Assembly: GCA_029960045.1 (NCBI GenBank) | Contig: JASCOV010000001.1 | Coordinates: 248,001 to 312,000 of the forward strand | Length of the DNA stretch: 64,000 nt | From: Flavobacteriaceae bacterium PS02293 | Lineage (GTDB): Bacteria; Bacteroidota; Bacteroidia; Flavobacteriales; Weeksellaceae | Direction: 5' to 3' | In this document: one piece after another, positions 14,189 through 23,828 of the stretch | Layout of the letters: every line of letters starts with the position of its first letter | Position numbering within the stretch: the first letter of the stretch is position 1 | Translations under genes and position numbers: made by a program | The notes under the pieces: generated by a model | The model's database searches: none | What the model was told of the DNA's origin: nothing | Seen by the model: the letters and a program-made list of their open reading frames with translations, nothing else

Positions 14189-15811
14189 TTACTTGCTATA
14201 ATTGATATAATAGTTTTTATCGAATTCAACTGGTTTGTCAGATTTCAAAGTTACAGTCTGTGATTTTTCTGTTGGTTTCAATTCTTGCCCGCCTAGTAAT
14301 CTAATTGGCAAATTTAGGTTAGGAACAACATTGGTCCATTTGTAAGTTAATTGGTTTCCAGTCTGCTTATATTCCAAAGTCGGAATTTTTACGGTTCTCA
14401 AATATTGATTAAAAATTGAAGACAAATCAATACCAGATTTCTCAGAAAAATACTTTTCGATTTGTTCAGTTGTTACTGTTTGGTGATAGAAATCTTTGTT
14501 TAAACCTCTTAATATCTGACGAAATTTCTCATCATTATTGATCACCTGACGAATCGTGTGAATCATATTTGCTCCTTTTGGATACATATCGCCACTGCCT
14601 TCGTTTCGGATGCCGTATTTTCCGATGATAGGTTTGTCATTGGAAATCACCTGACGAACACCTTGTATATACTTTTCAGCCGAAGCTTTATCCATATATC
14701 TTTCTACAAACAACGGTTCAGAATACATTGTAAAACTCTCGTGGATCCACATATCAGCTTGATCTTTTGCAGTGATATTGTTCGCAAACCATTCGTGTCC
14801 GGACTCGTGAACGATGATGTAATCCCACTTCAAACCAACTCCTGTTCCTGATAAGTCTCTTCCAAGATAGCCGTTTCCATAATTGTTTCCATAAGCCACG
14901 TTACTCTGATGTTCCATTCCAAGATGTGGAGATTCCACAATTTTGTAAGAATCTTCATAGAAAGGATAAGGGCCAAACCAATATTCGAAAGCGCTCAACA
15001 TCGGTTTTACTTGTTCAAATTGTTTCTTCGCTTTATCAAGATTATAATCCAAAACCCAATAATCAAGGTCGAGTTTTCCTTTTTCGCCGTCAAAAGTATC
15101 TTTAAAATTCACATATTTTCCAATTGAAGGAATAATAGAATAATCATTGATTGGGTTTTTAACTTCCCAAAGCCAAGACTTTTTATCGCCGACATTTTCT
15201 TGTTTGATTAATCTTCCGTTTGCAACGCCAACAAGATCTTTTGGGGTAATGATTTTGAAAGTAACTCCGTTATCAGGTTCATCACTCCAAATATCTTTTA
15301 CAGGCAACCAAATACTTGCTCCGATTCCTTCATCCGCAGCTGTCATCCACGGGTTTCCGTTTTTATCTTTGGTGAAAACCCATCCGCCGTCCCAAGGCGC
15401 ACGTTTTGCAATCGTTGGATTTCCGGAATAATCAATATCAATCGTATATTTTTCTCCTTTTTTGAAATTCTTTTTTGTGGTCAGAAAAATAAAATCCCCA
15501 TCTACTTTTTTCTCAACAATAGGAAAATTGGCTGTGATTTTGTCAGCTTTCATCGGTTTTTGCAAATCGATTTGGAAAGTTGGATTTTTGACATCTTTCT
15601 CAATTGTTAAGCTTATCTTATTACTTCCTTTAATACTTTTAGCATCGAAGTTAGTTTCCAGAACGATGTCGTATTTTTTGACATCCCAAAAGTTCCGGAA
15701 TTCTGTATTAGAACCTTTTAGCGTATCTATTTTTGTAGGTTTTGCATCCTCAAAAAACTGAGCTTGTGAAACTCCAGAGATTAATATGGAGAGAATTAGT
15801 AATTTTTTCAT
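14189..15811 (-). CDS. M1 family metallopeptidase (aminopeptidase), exported
   Basis: A protein of 540 residues with the signal peptide MKKLLILSILISGVSQAQ, so probably periplasmic or outer-membrane associated. The zinc site is HESGHEW at 335-341 with the third ligand Glu358 in WIHESFTMYSE. The exopeptidase motif GAMEN appears as GMEHQ at 298-302. Family members remove N-terminal amino acids from peptides. There is no type IX sorting tail; the protein ends soon after a small beta domain. It is a monocistronic minus-strand gene with its own terminator. Confidence 0.92.
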   Translation of the reverse strand: MKKLLILSILISGVSQAQFFEDAKPTKIDTLKGSNTEFRNFWDVKKYDIVLETNFDAKSIKGSNKISLTIEKDVKNPTFQIDLQKPMKADKITANFPIVEKKVDGDFIFLTTKKNFKKGEKYTIDIDYSGNPTIAKRAPWDGGWVFTKDKNGNPWMTAADEGIGASIWLPVKDIWSDEPDNGVTFKIITPKDLVGVANGRLIKQENVGDKKSWLWEVKNPINDYSIIPSIGKYVNFKDTFDGEKGKLDLDYWVLDYNLDKAKKQFEQVKPMLSAFEYWFGPYPFYEDSYKIVESPHLGMEHQSNVAYGNNYGNGYLGRDLSGTGVGLKWDYIIVHESGHEWFANNITAKDQADMWIHESFTMYSEPLFVERYMDKASAEKYIQGVRQVISNDKPIIGKYGIRNEGSGDMYPKGANMIHTIRQVINNDEKFRQILRGLNKDFYHQTVTTEQIEKYFSEKSGIDLSSIFNQYLRTVKIPTLEYKQTGNQLTYKWTNVVPNLNLPIRLLGGQELKPTEKSQTVTLKSDKPVEFDKNYYINYSK

Positions 15812-15893
15812 TTTTAATTTTTCTTTAGAATTAGTTCCATCGATGAAATGAAACGTTACAAAATTAAATAAAAGTATTTTACAAAACCATTAT

Positions 15894-15979
15894 TAGGAGC
15901 TTAATCCCGCTTTCCACTATATCTTTTTTGCCAAAGCTTTTCCCCAAGCAAAAAAAGGATGCCGTTGCAATCGGGGCTA
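15894..15979 (-). ncRNA. Flavo-1-like structured intergenic element, copy B
   Basis: The ends are identical to copy A over about 34 nt on the left (TAGGAGCTTAATCCCGCTTT...) and 28 nt on the right (...GCAATCGGGGCTA). The middle, AAAGCTTTTCCCCAAGC, is different and shorter. It lies between two minus-strand genes. Confidence 0.62.
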
Positions 15980-16026
15980 TGGGTTTTGTCGTTCAATCAA
16001 CCTTTGTACTTCAATATTAAAATGAA

Positions 16027-16062
16027 AAACCCTTTCAGCACTTTAAAGCTCTGAAAGGGTTT
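16027..16062. terminator. terminator of dusB
   Basis: AAACCCTTTCAG / CTGAAAGGGTTT with a 12-nt loop and T-runs on both strands, 24 nt beyond the dusB stop. Confidence 0.85.
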
Positions 16063-16085
16063 GTTTTTTTATTATGAATGATTAT

Positions 16086-17075
16086 CTAAATCACATTTTC
16101 TTGATAAAAATGCTTCGTTTCTTCGATGATTTCGTCAATTTGTTCAAGAGTTAAAGCCTGAAGAAACTTAGTTTTAAATTCTTTAAAATGCGGAATTCCA
16201 CGGAAATAATTGCTGTAATGCTGTCTCATTTCCACGATTCCGGGACGTTCACCTTTCCACTCTACAGACCAAAGAGCGTGGTTTTTCACAGCGTCTAATC
16301 TTTCAGAAATGGTTGGTTCTGGTAAAATTTCTCCTGTTTCAAAAAAATGTTTGATTTCGTTGAAAATCCAAGGATAACCAATTGCACCACGACCAATCAT
16401 TATTCCGTCGCAGTTATATTTGTTTTTATATTCTAAGGCTTTTTCTGGAGAATCAATATCCCCATTTCCAAAAATCGGAATTTCGATATTCGGATTGTTT
16501 TTAATTCTGGAAATATGTTCCCAATCTGCTTCGCCTTTGTACATTTGAGCACGAGTTCTTGCGTGGATTGTCAATGCTTTTATTCCAACATCCTGCAATC
16601 TTTCGGCAACTTCATCAATATTAATAGAGTCATTATCCCAGCCTAATCTGGTTTTGACGGTAACAGGTAAATGTGTAGAGTTCACAACGGCTTTTGTCAA
16701 ACGAACCATTAAATCGATGTCTTTCAAAACGCCAGCTCCAGCTCCTTTACAAACAACTTTTTTTACAGGACAGCCGTAATTGATGTCCACAATATCTGGC
16801 TGAACTGTTTCCACAATCCTTGCTGACATTGCCATCGCTTCCTCATCACCACCAAAAATCTGAATCCCGACAGGTCGCTCATAATCGAAAATATCCAATT
16901 TTTTACGACTCTTAATCGCATCACGAATCAATCCTTCAGAAGAAATAAATTCCGAATACATCAAGTCTGCGCCGTGCATTTTACATAATTTTCTGAACGG
17001 TGGATCGCTCACATCTTCCATTGGAGCCAATAAAAGTGGAAAATCCGGAAGTTCTATGTTGCCAATTTTTACCAT
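16086..17075 (-). CDS. dusB: tRNA-dihydrouridine synthase
   Basis: An FMN enzyme of 329 residues that reduces specific uridines in tRNA D-loops. It shows the opening LPDFPLLLAPMEDVSDPPFR, the NYGCPVKKVVCKGAGAG segment with the catalytic Cys, VKTRLGWD, HARTRAQMYKG and NGDIDSPEKA, and IGRGAIGYPWIF. I chose the ATG at 17075 (MVKIGNIELPDFP); the frame stays open to 17201, but that 42-residue extension is low-complexity and not part of the family. The upstream gap to the divergent M36 peptidase gene holds both promoters. Confidence 0.95.
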   Translation of the reverse strand: MVKIGNIELPDFPLLLAPMEDVSDPPFRKLCKMHGADLMYSEFISSEGLIRDAIKSRKKLDIFDYERPVGIQIFGGDEEAMAMSARIVETVQPDIVDINYGCPVKKVVCKGAGAGVLKDIDLMVRLTKAVVNSTHLPVTVKTRLGWDNDSINIDEVAERLQDVGIKALTIHARTRAQMYKGEADWEHISRIKNNPNIEIPIFGNGDIDSPEKALEYKNKYNCDGIMIGRGAIGYPWIFNEIKHFFETGEILPEPTISERLDAVKNHALWSVEWKGERPGIVEMRQHYSNYFRGIPHFKEFKTKFLQALTLEQIDEIIEETKHFYQENVI

Positions 17076-17243
17076 TCTGCAAAGATAATGATTCATTTTT
17101 TGTTTGAAAATTTTGTTATTTGTTCTATTTATTACGCAGTTAAAAGTTAAATTTATTATGTTTTTTGTAATTTTTTGATGGATTGTGAATTTATTATCCA
17201 TTAAATAACTAAATTAGTAGCTTGTTTAATAAAAATAGTATAT

Positions 17244-19817
17244 ATGAAGAAGATCAACTCTCTTAACCGCGGAATTACAATTGCCGCTTTTTTTGCGTTT
17301 TCTTTTATTCAGGCTCAGAATTATGAGGCGGTTGTTAAAAATTATATTTCTGCAAATAAGAAATATGACAAGACAGCTGCAAGCGGAATAAAAATTATGA
17401 ATTCTGATAAATCAGAAAGTTTGAAAGGAACTGTTGTCAATGTACAGCAGACTTATGAAGGCATTCCTATTTTTAATGCTGTTTCTTCAGCTTTGATTAG
17501 GGATAATGTGGTGTCTCATTTGTCAGATAATTTTTCGGATGTTTCATCTGTAACTGTAACTGCAAAAAAAGCTGGGATTACAAGTAAAGCAGCTTTTGAT
17601 TCAGTTCTTAAAAATCTTAACCTTAAAAGCAATAACAAATATACCTTCGAAACTGGAAAAGAAAACAGTGTTTTGACTAATACGGTTTATTATCAGCAAG
17701 CGAATCAATTAATCTTAGCTTACGAAGTTAATTTTGAAGAAGCTGACAGTAGTAATTACTGGAATGTTTTGGTAAATGCTGCGACTGGCGAAATTCTTGA
17801 GAAAAATAACCTTTTGATTTCTTGTAAATTTGATACGCATTCTTACACAAGCCCGGAAAGAATTGCTAATATAAAAGCAGAGGAAATTGCTGCCAAATCT
17901 TTAGCTTCAAGCAAAATTTTGGCACCAGATAATGCTTCTTACAGAGTTTTTGCGTTACCAATTGAGGCTCCAACATTTGGAGACAGAACTTTGGTTGCAA
18001 ATCCTTGGTTTTTAGATGCATCTCCGGAAGGCTGGCATTCTGATGGAACTAATCACTATACTTATACAAGAGGTAATAATGCTTATGCTTACACAGATTA
18101 CACCAATACAAATGCCGTCGGTGATGTTGCAGAAGGTGGAGCTAACAGAGTATTTGATTTCCCTTTGGATGTTAATACGCCGCCAGCACAATATACTAAT
18201 GCGGCAATTACCCAGTTGTTCTATATGAATAACAAAATGCACGATATCTTTTACAAATTCGGATTTACAGAATCTGCAAGAAATTTCCAGATTAATAATT
18301 TTGGGAAAGGTGGTGCAGGTAATGATGCAGTAAGAGCAGAAGCACGTGATGGGGGAGGTACGGATAATGCAAATTTTTCTACACCTGCAGATGGAGGTAT
18401 TCCAAGAATGCAAATGTATCTTTGGGGACCAAAAACTCAGAATTTTCTATCATATAATGCACCATCAGATTTAGTTGGCAGACTTCCGGTTGTTGGGGTC
18501 AATACCGAATTTGGTCCGGCTATCGCAACGAATCCTGTGACTGCTGATGTAGCACTTGTTTCTCCAATAAAAGGTTGTACAACTTTAAGTAATACCAATC
18601 TTACCGGAAAAATCGCTTTGATAGAAAGAGGAGATTGTAACTTTACCGTTAAATTCAAAAATGCACAGGACAAAGGCGCTTTAGGTGTTATTGTCTATAA
18701 TGCTACAGATTCTCCGGCAGTAGGAAATATGGGTGGGACGGATGCAAGTGTAACAATTCCTGGAGTTCTTACAGAAAATGCAGAAGGAGAATTGATTAAA
18801 ACTAAATTAACAGCAAACACAGTAGTGAATGCAAATATCAAAGACGAAAGTATCTGGATAGATGGTAGTTTGGATAATGGTATTGTTGCTCACGAATATG
18901 GCCACGGAATCTCAAACAGAAATACAGGTACAGGATCTTCTTGTCTTAATACAAGTTCTGATAATGAGCAAATGGGCGAAGGATGGTCAGATTTCTTCGC
19001 TTTGATGTTGACAAACCGTCCGGGTGATAATGCATCTGTACCTAGAGGAATTGGCACTTTTGCAATTGATGAAACAACTGATGGGCTTGGTATCAGACCA
19101 GCTCAATATACGCCGGATACAAATATCAATGCTTACACTTATGGCAGTACAAATGGTATGACTTATGTATCAAGTGGTGTTACTTATGTCAATGTTCACT
19201 CAGTAGGATTTGTATGGGCGACAATGCTTTGGGATTTACACTGGAAAATGGTGGAAAAATATGGTTATGCATCTGATGTGGTTGCTGCTCCAAGCTCAGG
19301 AAGCGGAAGAGTTCTTCAATTGGTAATGGATGGTCTTAAATTGCAAGGCTGTAATCCAACATTTGTGAAAGGTAGAAATGCAATCATTGCTGCAGATCAG
19401 GCTACAACAGGAGGTGCAGATAAATGTTTGATCTGGAATGTTTTTGCAAAAAGAGGTTTAGGAGTGAGTGCTTCTGCAGGTTCAATTATTGGAACCGGAA
19501 CCGGGATGAATGATCAGGTTGAAGACTATTCAGTTCCAGCAGAATGTAATCTTGCAGTTGCTGATGTTCAGAAAGATAAATTTGTACTTTATCCAAATCC
19601 GGCTAAAAATGAGATTCATATCAAGAGTGGATCTGCTACTTTAGGAAAAACTTTGGTTAAGATTTATGATGCTTCTGGGAAATTAGTTTTAGAAGATAAT
19701 CTGGATCTTTCTGATAATGCTGCAATCAATGTTAGTTCTTTGCCAAACGGTGTTTACGTTGTAAAAGGAACTGGTATTGGTGTAACTTTTAATGAGAAAG
19801 TGATTATCAAAAAATAA
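17244..19817 (+). CDS. M36 family metallopeptidase (fungalysin) with PA domain and type IX sorting tail
   Basis: A secreted protease of 857 residues. Signal peptide (...FAFSFIQAQ), then an FTP/propeptide region to about residue 240, then the peptidase with HEYGHGISNR (zinc ligands His550 and His554) and the downstream Glu in EQMGEGWSDFF. A PA domain is inserted before the zinc site (KIALIERGDCNFTVK, DKGALGVIVYNA). Residues from about 780 form a type A Por-secretion sorting domain (FVLYPNPAKNEIHI, SLPNGVYVVKG), so the protein should cross the outer membrane through the type IX system. Its role is probably nutrient proteolysis. It is a single gene with its own terminator. Confidence 0.94.
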   Translation: MKKINSLNRGITIAAFFAFSFIQAQNYEAVVKNYISANKKYDKTAASGIKIMNSDKSESLKGTVVNVQQTYEGIPIFNAVSSALIRDNVVSHLSDNFSDVSSVTVTAKKAGITSKAAFDSVLKNLNLKSNNKYTFETGKENSVLTNTVYYQQANQLILAYEVNFEEADSSNYWNVLVNAATGEILEKNNLLISCKFDTHSYTSPERIANIKAEEIAAKSLASSKILAPDNASYRVFALPIEAPTFGDRTLVANPWFLDASPEGWHSDGTNHYTYTRGNNAYAYTDYTNTNAVGDVAEGGANRVFDFPLDVNTPPAQYTNAAITQLFYMNNKMHDIFYKFGFTESARNFQINNFGKGGAGNDAVRAEARDGGGTDNANFSTPADGGIPRMQMYLWGPKTQNFLSYNAPSDLVGRLPVVGVNTEFGPAIATNPVTADVALVSPIKGCTTLSNTNLTGKIALIERGDCNFTVKFKNAQDKGALGVIVYNATDSPAVGNMGGTDASVTIPGVLTENAEGELIKTKLTANTVVNANIKDESIWIDGSLDNGIVAHEYGHGISNRNTGTGSSCLNTSSDNEQMGEGWSDFFALMLTNRPGDNASVPRGIGTFAIDETTDGLGIRPAQYTPDTNINAYTYGSTNGMTYVSSGVTYVNVHSVGFVWATMLWDLHWKMVEKYGYASDVVAAPSSGSGRVLQLVMDGLKLQGCNPTFVKGRNAIIAADQATTGGADKCLIWNVFAKRGLGVSASAGSIIGTGTGMNDQVEDYSVPAECNLAVADVQKDKFVLYPNPAKNEIHIKSGSATLGKTLVKIYDASGKLVLEDNLDLSDNAAINVSSLPNGVYVVKGTGIGVTFNEKVIIKK

Positions 19818-19841
19818 TTAAATTTTAATAATTATCATATG

Positions 19842-19868
19842 AAGACATCCTGCTAAGGATGTCTTTTT
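19842..19868 (+). terminator. terminator of the M36 peptidase gene
   Basis: AGACATCCT / AGGATGTCT with a tiny loop and a T-run, 25 nt after the stop codon. Confidence 0.85.
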
Positions 19869-19894
19869 TATTTATATTTGGGCAAAATCTGAAA

Positions 19895-20272
19895 ATGAAA
19901 AGAATAATTATCGCAACAATTTTAATGACAGTATTTTCCTGTTCCAAAAATGAAAACTCAGGAAATAAAGATGTTCTCGTTGAAGAAGAAGCTCCAGCAC
20001 CAAAAGTTGTTACCGACCCAATCGCAGAAGGGAAATCTTTGATAGAAGGATCTGATTGTTTGGGTTGCCACAAACTGGATGAAAGAATGATCGGTCCATC
20101 TTACAAAGAAGTAGCCGCAAAATATGAAAATACGCCGGAGAATGTAGAAATGCTGGCAGATAAGATTATCAAAGGAAGTTCCGGAGTTTGGGGCGATGTT
20201 CCAATGCCGGCGCACGGATTCAGTAAAGAGAATGCGAAATTTATGGCGCAATATATTTTATCTTCAAAATAA
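19895..20272 (+). CDS. c-type cytochrome lipoprotein
   Basis: A protein of 125 residues. The start MKRIIIATILMTVFSCSKNE is a lipoprotein signal with Cys16 as the lipidated residue. One class I heme site, CLGCH, lies near residue 59, with the axial Met probably in VPMPAHGFS. The size and order resemble small cytochrome c551-type electron carriers. It would sit in the periplasm on a membrane. I used the ATG at 19895, since the open frame from 19859 overlaps the preceding terminator and lacks a signal peptide. No partner oxidoreductase is nearby, so its electron donor is unknown. Confidence 0.88.
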   Translation: MKRIIIATILMTVFSCSKNENSGNKDVLVEEEAPAPKVVTDPIAEGKSLIEGSDCLGCHKLDERMIGPSYKEVAAKYENTPENVEMLADKIIKGSSGVWGDVPMPAHGFSKENAKFMAQYILSSK

Positions 20273-20297
20273 AATTTAAAATCAATAATGAATATTA

Positions 20298-20322
20298 AGA
20301 CAGTTTTCCGCTGTCTTTTTTT
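20298..20322 (+). terminator. terminator of the cytochrome gene
   Basis: GACAG / CTGTC with a 7-nt loop followed by eight T, about 25 nt after the stop. Confidence 0.7.
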
Positions 20323-20369
20323 TATGTCCCATTTAGAGAATTTGATTAACTTTCAGAAATTTGAATTTT

Positions 20370-22508
20370 ATGAAAATCCTTTTTAAATCTCTAATTTTTA
20401 TTTCCGCTTCTTTTTTCGCTCAGGAATATCAATACGATTATACTTTGTTCACAAACAGTCTGATGAAAGATAATTTCTTTTACGGAAATGTGAAATCTTC
20501 AGGTTCATCGTCTGTGAAAAATCAGAATAATAAATTGTTGGTGGATAAAAATGAATTCCATTCTCCGGGAAATTCTCTTTTGCTGGATTACAAAAATGCA
20601 AAAAACGGAAAATGGGAAGCCTCAATAGAATATGAAGAAGTCAGAGGAAAGGATTTTTTTAACAAAGCCAATTTTCTGAGTTTTTGGATTAAATCTGAAA
20701 AAAATGATTCCAATGTTTTGCCAACTGTAAAACTTCAAAAAGAAGACGGCACTTTTTCGAAATCAGTTAATATTAAATTGACTAAAAAGAGTCAATGGGA
20801 AAATATTCTAATTGATATTTCAAACCTTGATGCTTCTGTTAAAGATAATCCGAAATTAATAAAAGCCCTCATTTTTTCTCAATCCGAAAATTCTGATTCA
20901 AATAATAAAATCTGGCTGGACGATATTGCTTTCATCGATTCAAAAGAAAAGAAAACCATTTCTGAAACGCCAAAGATTTCATCAGCAAAAGGTTATATGA
21001 AACACGTGGATTTGAAATGGAGCCCAATCACAGATAACAATATCAGATATGTTAAGATTTATCGTGCTGAAAATGGAAAAGATTTTAAACCGGTCGGAAT
21101 CCAAGATGCCTACATTGATAGATTTGCAGATTTTATTAATGAAACCGGAAAGAAATATTCTTATAAAATAAGTTTCCTCGACAAGCTTTTCAATGAATCA
21201 AGCTTATCAGAAGTCGTCTCCGCTGAAACCAAAAATATGACCGATGAAGAATTGATGTCAATGGTTCAGGAAGCCTCATTTAATTATTATTGGGACGGCG
21301 CGGAAACAGGAAGTGGACTTTCAAAAGAAAATACCAACGGAAGACAGAATATGATTGCAACCGGAGCTTCAGGTTTCGGAGTGATGGCTTTGATTGCAGG
21401 AACGGAAAGAGGATTTATCACAAGAAAAGAATCAGTTGAACGCTTTACTAAAATTGTCAATTTCATCGATAAAGCAGACAAATACCACGGTGCAGTTGCG
21501 CATTTCATCGATGGAAAAACAGGGAAAACAGAAGCGTTTTTCGGAACAAAGGACAATGGAGCAGACTTAGTGGAAACGTCATTCTTTGTTCAGGGATTAT
21601 TGGCAGCGCATCAATATTTTAATAAAGATAATGCTGAAGAAAAAAATATCCGTCAAAAAATCGACAAATTCTGGAAAGGAATAGAGTGGGATTGGTTCAA
21701 GCAAACACCAGATAGCAAATATCTGTATTGGCATTGGTCGCCGGACCAAGGCTGGGTTATCAATCATAATCTCATAGGCTGGAACGAAACGATGGTTACT
21801 TATCTAATGGCAATTGCGTCGCCAACGCATTCCGTTCCGGCGAGTATGTATTATTCGGGCTGGGCAAGTCAGGAAAAACGTGCGCAGGATTATCGTAAAG
21901 ATTGGGGAAATTCAGACGAAGGTGCAATGTACACAAACGGAAATTCATATTACGGAATCAAATTGGATGTCGGCGTCAACAAAGGTGGGCCTCTATTTTT
22001 TGCTCATTATTCGTTTATGGGTTACGACCCGCACGGTTTGACGGACAGATACACCAACTATTTCAAAAACAATCAGAACATTGCCAAAATTAATTATCTA
22101 TATTGCGTCGAAAATCCGAAAAAACAAAAAGGTTACGGCAAAGATGGCTGGGGTTTAACGGCTTCCGACGGACCAAATGGCTACAATCCTGACGAACCAG
22201 TAGAAAGAGAAGATACAGGAAAACTGACACCAACCGGAGCAATCGCATCTTTTCCGTACACACCAACCGAATCTATGGCAGTTTTGAAGAATTTCTATCT
22301 CAATTACGGCGATTTCCTTTGGGGAGAATATGGTTTCCGGGATTCTTTTGACCTTAATAACAATTGGTGTTCGCCAATCTTTATGGGGCTGAATCAAGCG
22401 CCAATGACCGTAATGATAGAAAACCACAGAACCGGATTGATTTGGAACTTATTTATGAGTCATCCAGATGTGAAAACCGGAATCCAAAAATTAGAGAAAG
22501 AAAAATAA
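20370..22508 (+). CDS. exported glucoamylase-family protein (probable GH144 beta-1,2-glucanase)
   Basis: A protein of 712 residues with the signal peptide MKILFKSLIFISASFFAQ. Residues 20-190 look like a carbohydrate-binding beta-sandwich, followed by a fibronectin III-like unit (GYMKHVDLKWSPITDNNIRY). The C-terminal 430 residues are the PF10091-type glucoamylase fold, with YYWDGAETGSGLSKENT, GASGFGVMALIAGTERGF and HYSFMGYDPHG. Characterised members in Bacteroidota are endo-beta-1,2-glucanases (GH144). The exact linkage cannot be read from sequence. I used the ATG at 20370. The stop overlaps the start of rlmF by one base, although the two have unrelated functions. Confidence 0.85.
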   Translation: MKILFKSLIFISASFFAQEYQYDYTLFTNSLMKDNFFYGNVKSSGSSSVKNQNNKLLVDKNEFHSPGNSLLLDYKNAKNGKWEASIEYEEVRGKDFFNKANFLSFWIKSEKNDSNVLPTVKLQKEDGTFSKSVNIKLTKKSQWENILIDISNLDASVKDNPKLIKALIFSQSENSDSNNKIWLDDIAFIDSKEKKTISETPKISSAKGYMKHVDLKWSPITDNNIRYVKIYRAENGKDFKPVGIQDAYIDRFADFINETGKKYSYKISFLDKLFNESSLSEVVSAETKNMTDEELMSMVQEASFNYYWDGAETGSGLSKENTNGRQNMIATGASGFGVMALIAGTERGFITRKESVERFTKIVNFIDKADKYHGAVAHFIDGKTGKTEAFFGTKDNGADLVETSFFVQGLLAAHQYFNKDNAEEKNIRQKIDKFWKGIEWDWFKQTPDSKYLYWHWSPDQGWVINHNLIGWNETMVTYLMAIASPTHSVPASMYYSGWASQEKRAQDYRKDWGNSDEGAMYTNGNSYYGIKLDVGVNKGGPLFFAHYSFMGYDPHGLTDRYTNYFKNNQNIAKINYLYCVENPKKQKGYGKDGWGLTASDGPNGYNPDEPVEREDTGKLTPTGAIASFPYTPTESMAVLKNFYLNYGDFLWGEYGFRDSFDLNNNWCSPIFMGLNQAPMTVMIENHRTGLIWNLFMSHPDVKTGIQKLEKEK

Positions 22509-23431
22509 TGACCGAAAAATCCAGCCTTCATACTAGAAATATCCACCGAACTTCCTACGATTTCGAAGAATTGATTGTATCAGTTCCCGAACTCAAACAT
22601 TACGTTTTCAAAAACGATTACGACACTTTAACGATTAATTTCAGTCTTCCACAAGCTGTGAAATTGCTCAACAAAGCCTTACTTTTGAAATATTACAATG
22701 TCAAAGATTGGGATATTCCGGAAGGCAATCTTTGTCCACCGATTCCTGGTCGTGCGGATTACGTTCACTATTTGGCGGATTTGTTAGCGGAAGAAAATGG
22801 CGAGATTCCAACTGGAAATTCAGTCAAAGGATTAGACATTGGGACTGGTGCCAATTTAGTTTATCCGCTAATTGCGAATAGTTCTTATAGCTGGAATATT
22901 TTTGGAACCGATATTAATAAAGATTCCTTGGACAACGCTCAGAAGATTTTAGACAGCAATCCTGATTTGTCAGAAAATATTCACTTGAAGTTCCAGCCGG
23001 ATTCTGATTTTATCTTCAAAAAAATATTGTCACCCGAAGACAAATTTACATTTTCGATGTGCAATCCGCCTTTCCACGAATCTGCAGAAGATGCTTTGCA
23101 AGGCAATCGCAGAAAAACCAAGAATCTGAGAAACAACAAAGTTCAAAAACCAATTCTCAATTTCGGTGGAAACCAGTCCGAACTTTGGTGCGAAGGTGGC
23201 GAGGAAGCTTTCATCAAGAAAATGATAAACGAAAGTGTCCAGTTCAAGTCCCAAGTTTTGTGGTTCACAACGTTGGTTTCCAAAAAAGACAATCTCCACC
23301 AGCTCACGACTTTATTGAAAAACCTGAATGTCCCAGAATTCAAAACCATCGATATGGCACAAGGTCAAAAAATCAGCCGGATTTTGGCGTGGACGTTTGT
23401 CCCGAAGGAAAGCAGGAAAAGTTGGTTTTAG
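22508..23431 (+). CDS. rlmF: 23S rRNA (adenine(1618)-N(6))-methyltransferase
   Basis: A protein of 307 residues. SAM motif I is VKGLDIGTGANLVYPL and the N6-adenine catalytic motif is CNPPF (SMCNPPFHES). The conserved opening SLHTRNIHRTSYDFEEL and the FGGNQSELWCEGGEEAFI segment are characteristic of RlmF. It methylates A1618 of 23S rRNA. The ATG at 22508 is chosen because homology begins there; the open frame extends 48 codons upstream inside the glucanase gene. Translation is probably coupled to that gene through the TAATG overlap. Confidence 0.94.
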   Translation: MTEKSSLHTRNIHRTSYDFEELIVSVPELKHYVFKNDYDTLTINFSLPQAVKLLNKALLLKYYNVKDWDIPEGNLCPPIPGRADYVHYLADLLAEENGEIPTGNSVKGLDIGTGANLVYPLIANSSYSWNIFGTDINKDSLDNAQKILDSNPDLSENIHLKFQPDSDFIFKKILSPEDKFTFSMCNPPFHESAEDALQGNRRKTKNLRNNKVQKPILNFGGNQSELWCEGGEEAFIKKMINESVQFKSQVLWFTTLVSKKDNLHQLTTLLKNLNVPEFKTIDMAQGQKISRILAWTFVPKESRKSWF

Positions 23432-23445
23432 ATTGATAAAAATTT

Positions 23446-23531
23446 GGGCAGCTATTTCCACCTTCCGTTCCCAATCTTTTTGCCCTCGCTTTTCCAGCCA
23501 CAAAAAAGGATTTCCACTCAAGTCGGGCTGC
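23446..23531 (-). ncRNA. Flavo-1-like structured intergenic element, copy C
   Basis: The plus-strand ends GGGCAGCTATTTCCACC and TCAAGTCGGGCTGC can pair as GCAGC/GCTGC. The inner ATCTTTTTG and CAAAAAAGGATTTCC match copy D. The layout equals copies A and B, but the sequence is a separate subtype. Confidence 0.6.
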
Positions 23532-23567
23532 GCTTCGCAATGTTGTAGATTTGTTTTCTATCCAATT

Positions 23568-23616
23568 TTGTCATTCTGGAGGAATCTAAACCGCTGAGAT
23601 TCCTCCGGAATGACAA
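23568..23616. repeat. intergenic palindrome (TTGTCATTC...GAATGACAA)
   Basis: TTGTCATTCTGGAGGAATCT pairs with AGATTCCTCCGGAATGACAA over about 20 bp around a 9-nt loop. A degenerate relative lies at 62813-62860. No T-run follows, so a mobile or REP-like element is likelier than a terminator, though it lies downstream of rlmF. Confidence 0.7.
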
Positions 23617-23633
23617 ATAATATGTTTATAGTA

Positions 23634-23763
23634 AATCTGTAAAATTTGCTAAATCTGCGAGAAACTTAAAATCTTTGATGAGTTTTACGTCTTTGTGAAC
23701 CTTAAAAATATTTTCAATAATTTAAAAAAAATCTTCGCGCTCTTTGCGTTCAAATTCACAGCA
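23634..23763 (+). repeat. degenerate intergenic repeat (AAATCTGCGAGA / CTTTGTGAAC / CTTTGCGTTC words)
   Basis: The words AAATTTGCTAAATCTGCGAGA, TTTTACGTCTTTGTGAAC and CGCTCTTTGCGTTCAAA recur in other gaps (57880-57950, 60967-61022, 62895-62965). It has no coding potential. With copy C and the palindrome it accounts for nearly all of the 397-nt gap before lysS. Confidence 0.5.
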
Positions 23764-23797
23764 AAAAATTTAAGTTTCATAAACATTTTAAAATCAC

Positions 23798-23805
23798 TAT
23801 TTTTG
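23798..23805 (+). promoter_or_regulatory. -7 box upstream of lysS
   Basis: TATTTTTG fits the Bacteroidota TAnnTTTG consensus, 24 nt before the lysS start codon. The -33 region is only a weak match (TTT instead of TTG at about 20 nt). Confidence 0.55.
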
Positions 23806-23828
23806 CAATTCCAAAAAATTGAATTAAA

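Noticed and set aside
17076..17201. Upstream in-frame extension of dusB by 42 codons
   Set aside because: The extension is Asn/Ile-rich, not part of the Dus family, and occupies the promoter gap to the divergent gene.
18012..18413. 133-codon open frame on the minus strand inside the M36 peptidase gene
   Set aside because: Antisense shadow of a long, well-supported gene; low-complexity Ile/Cys/Ser-rich product with no motif.
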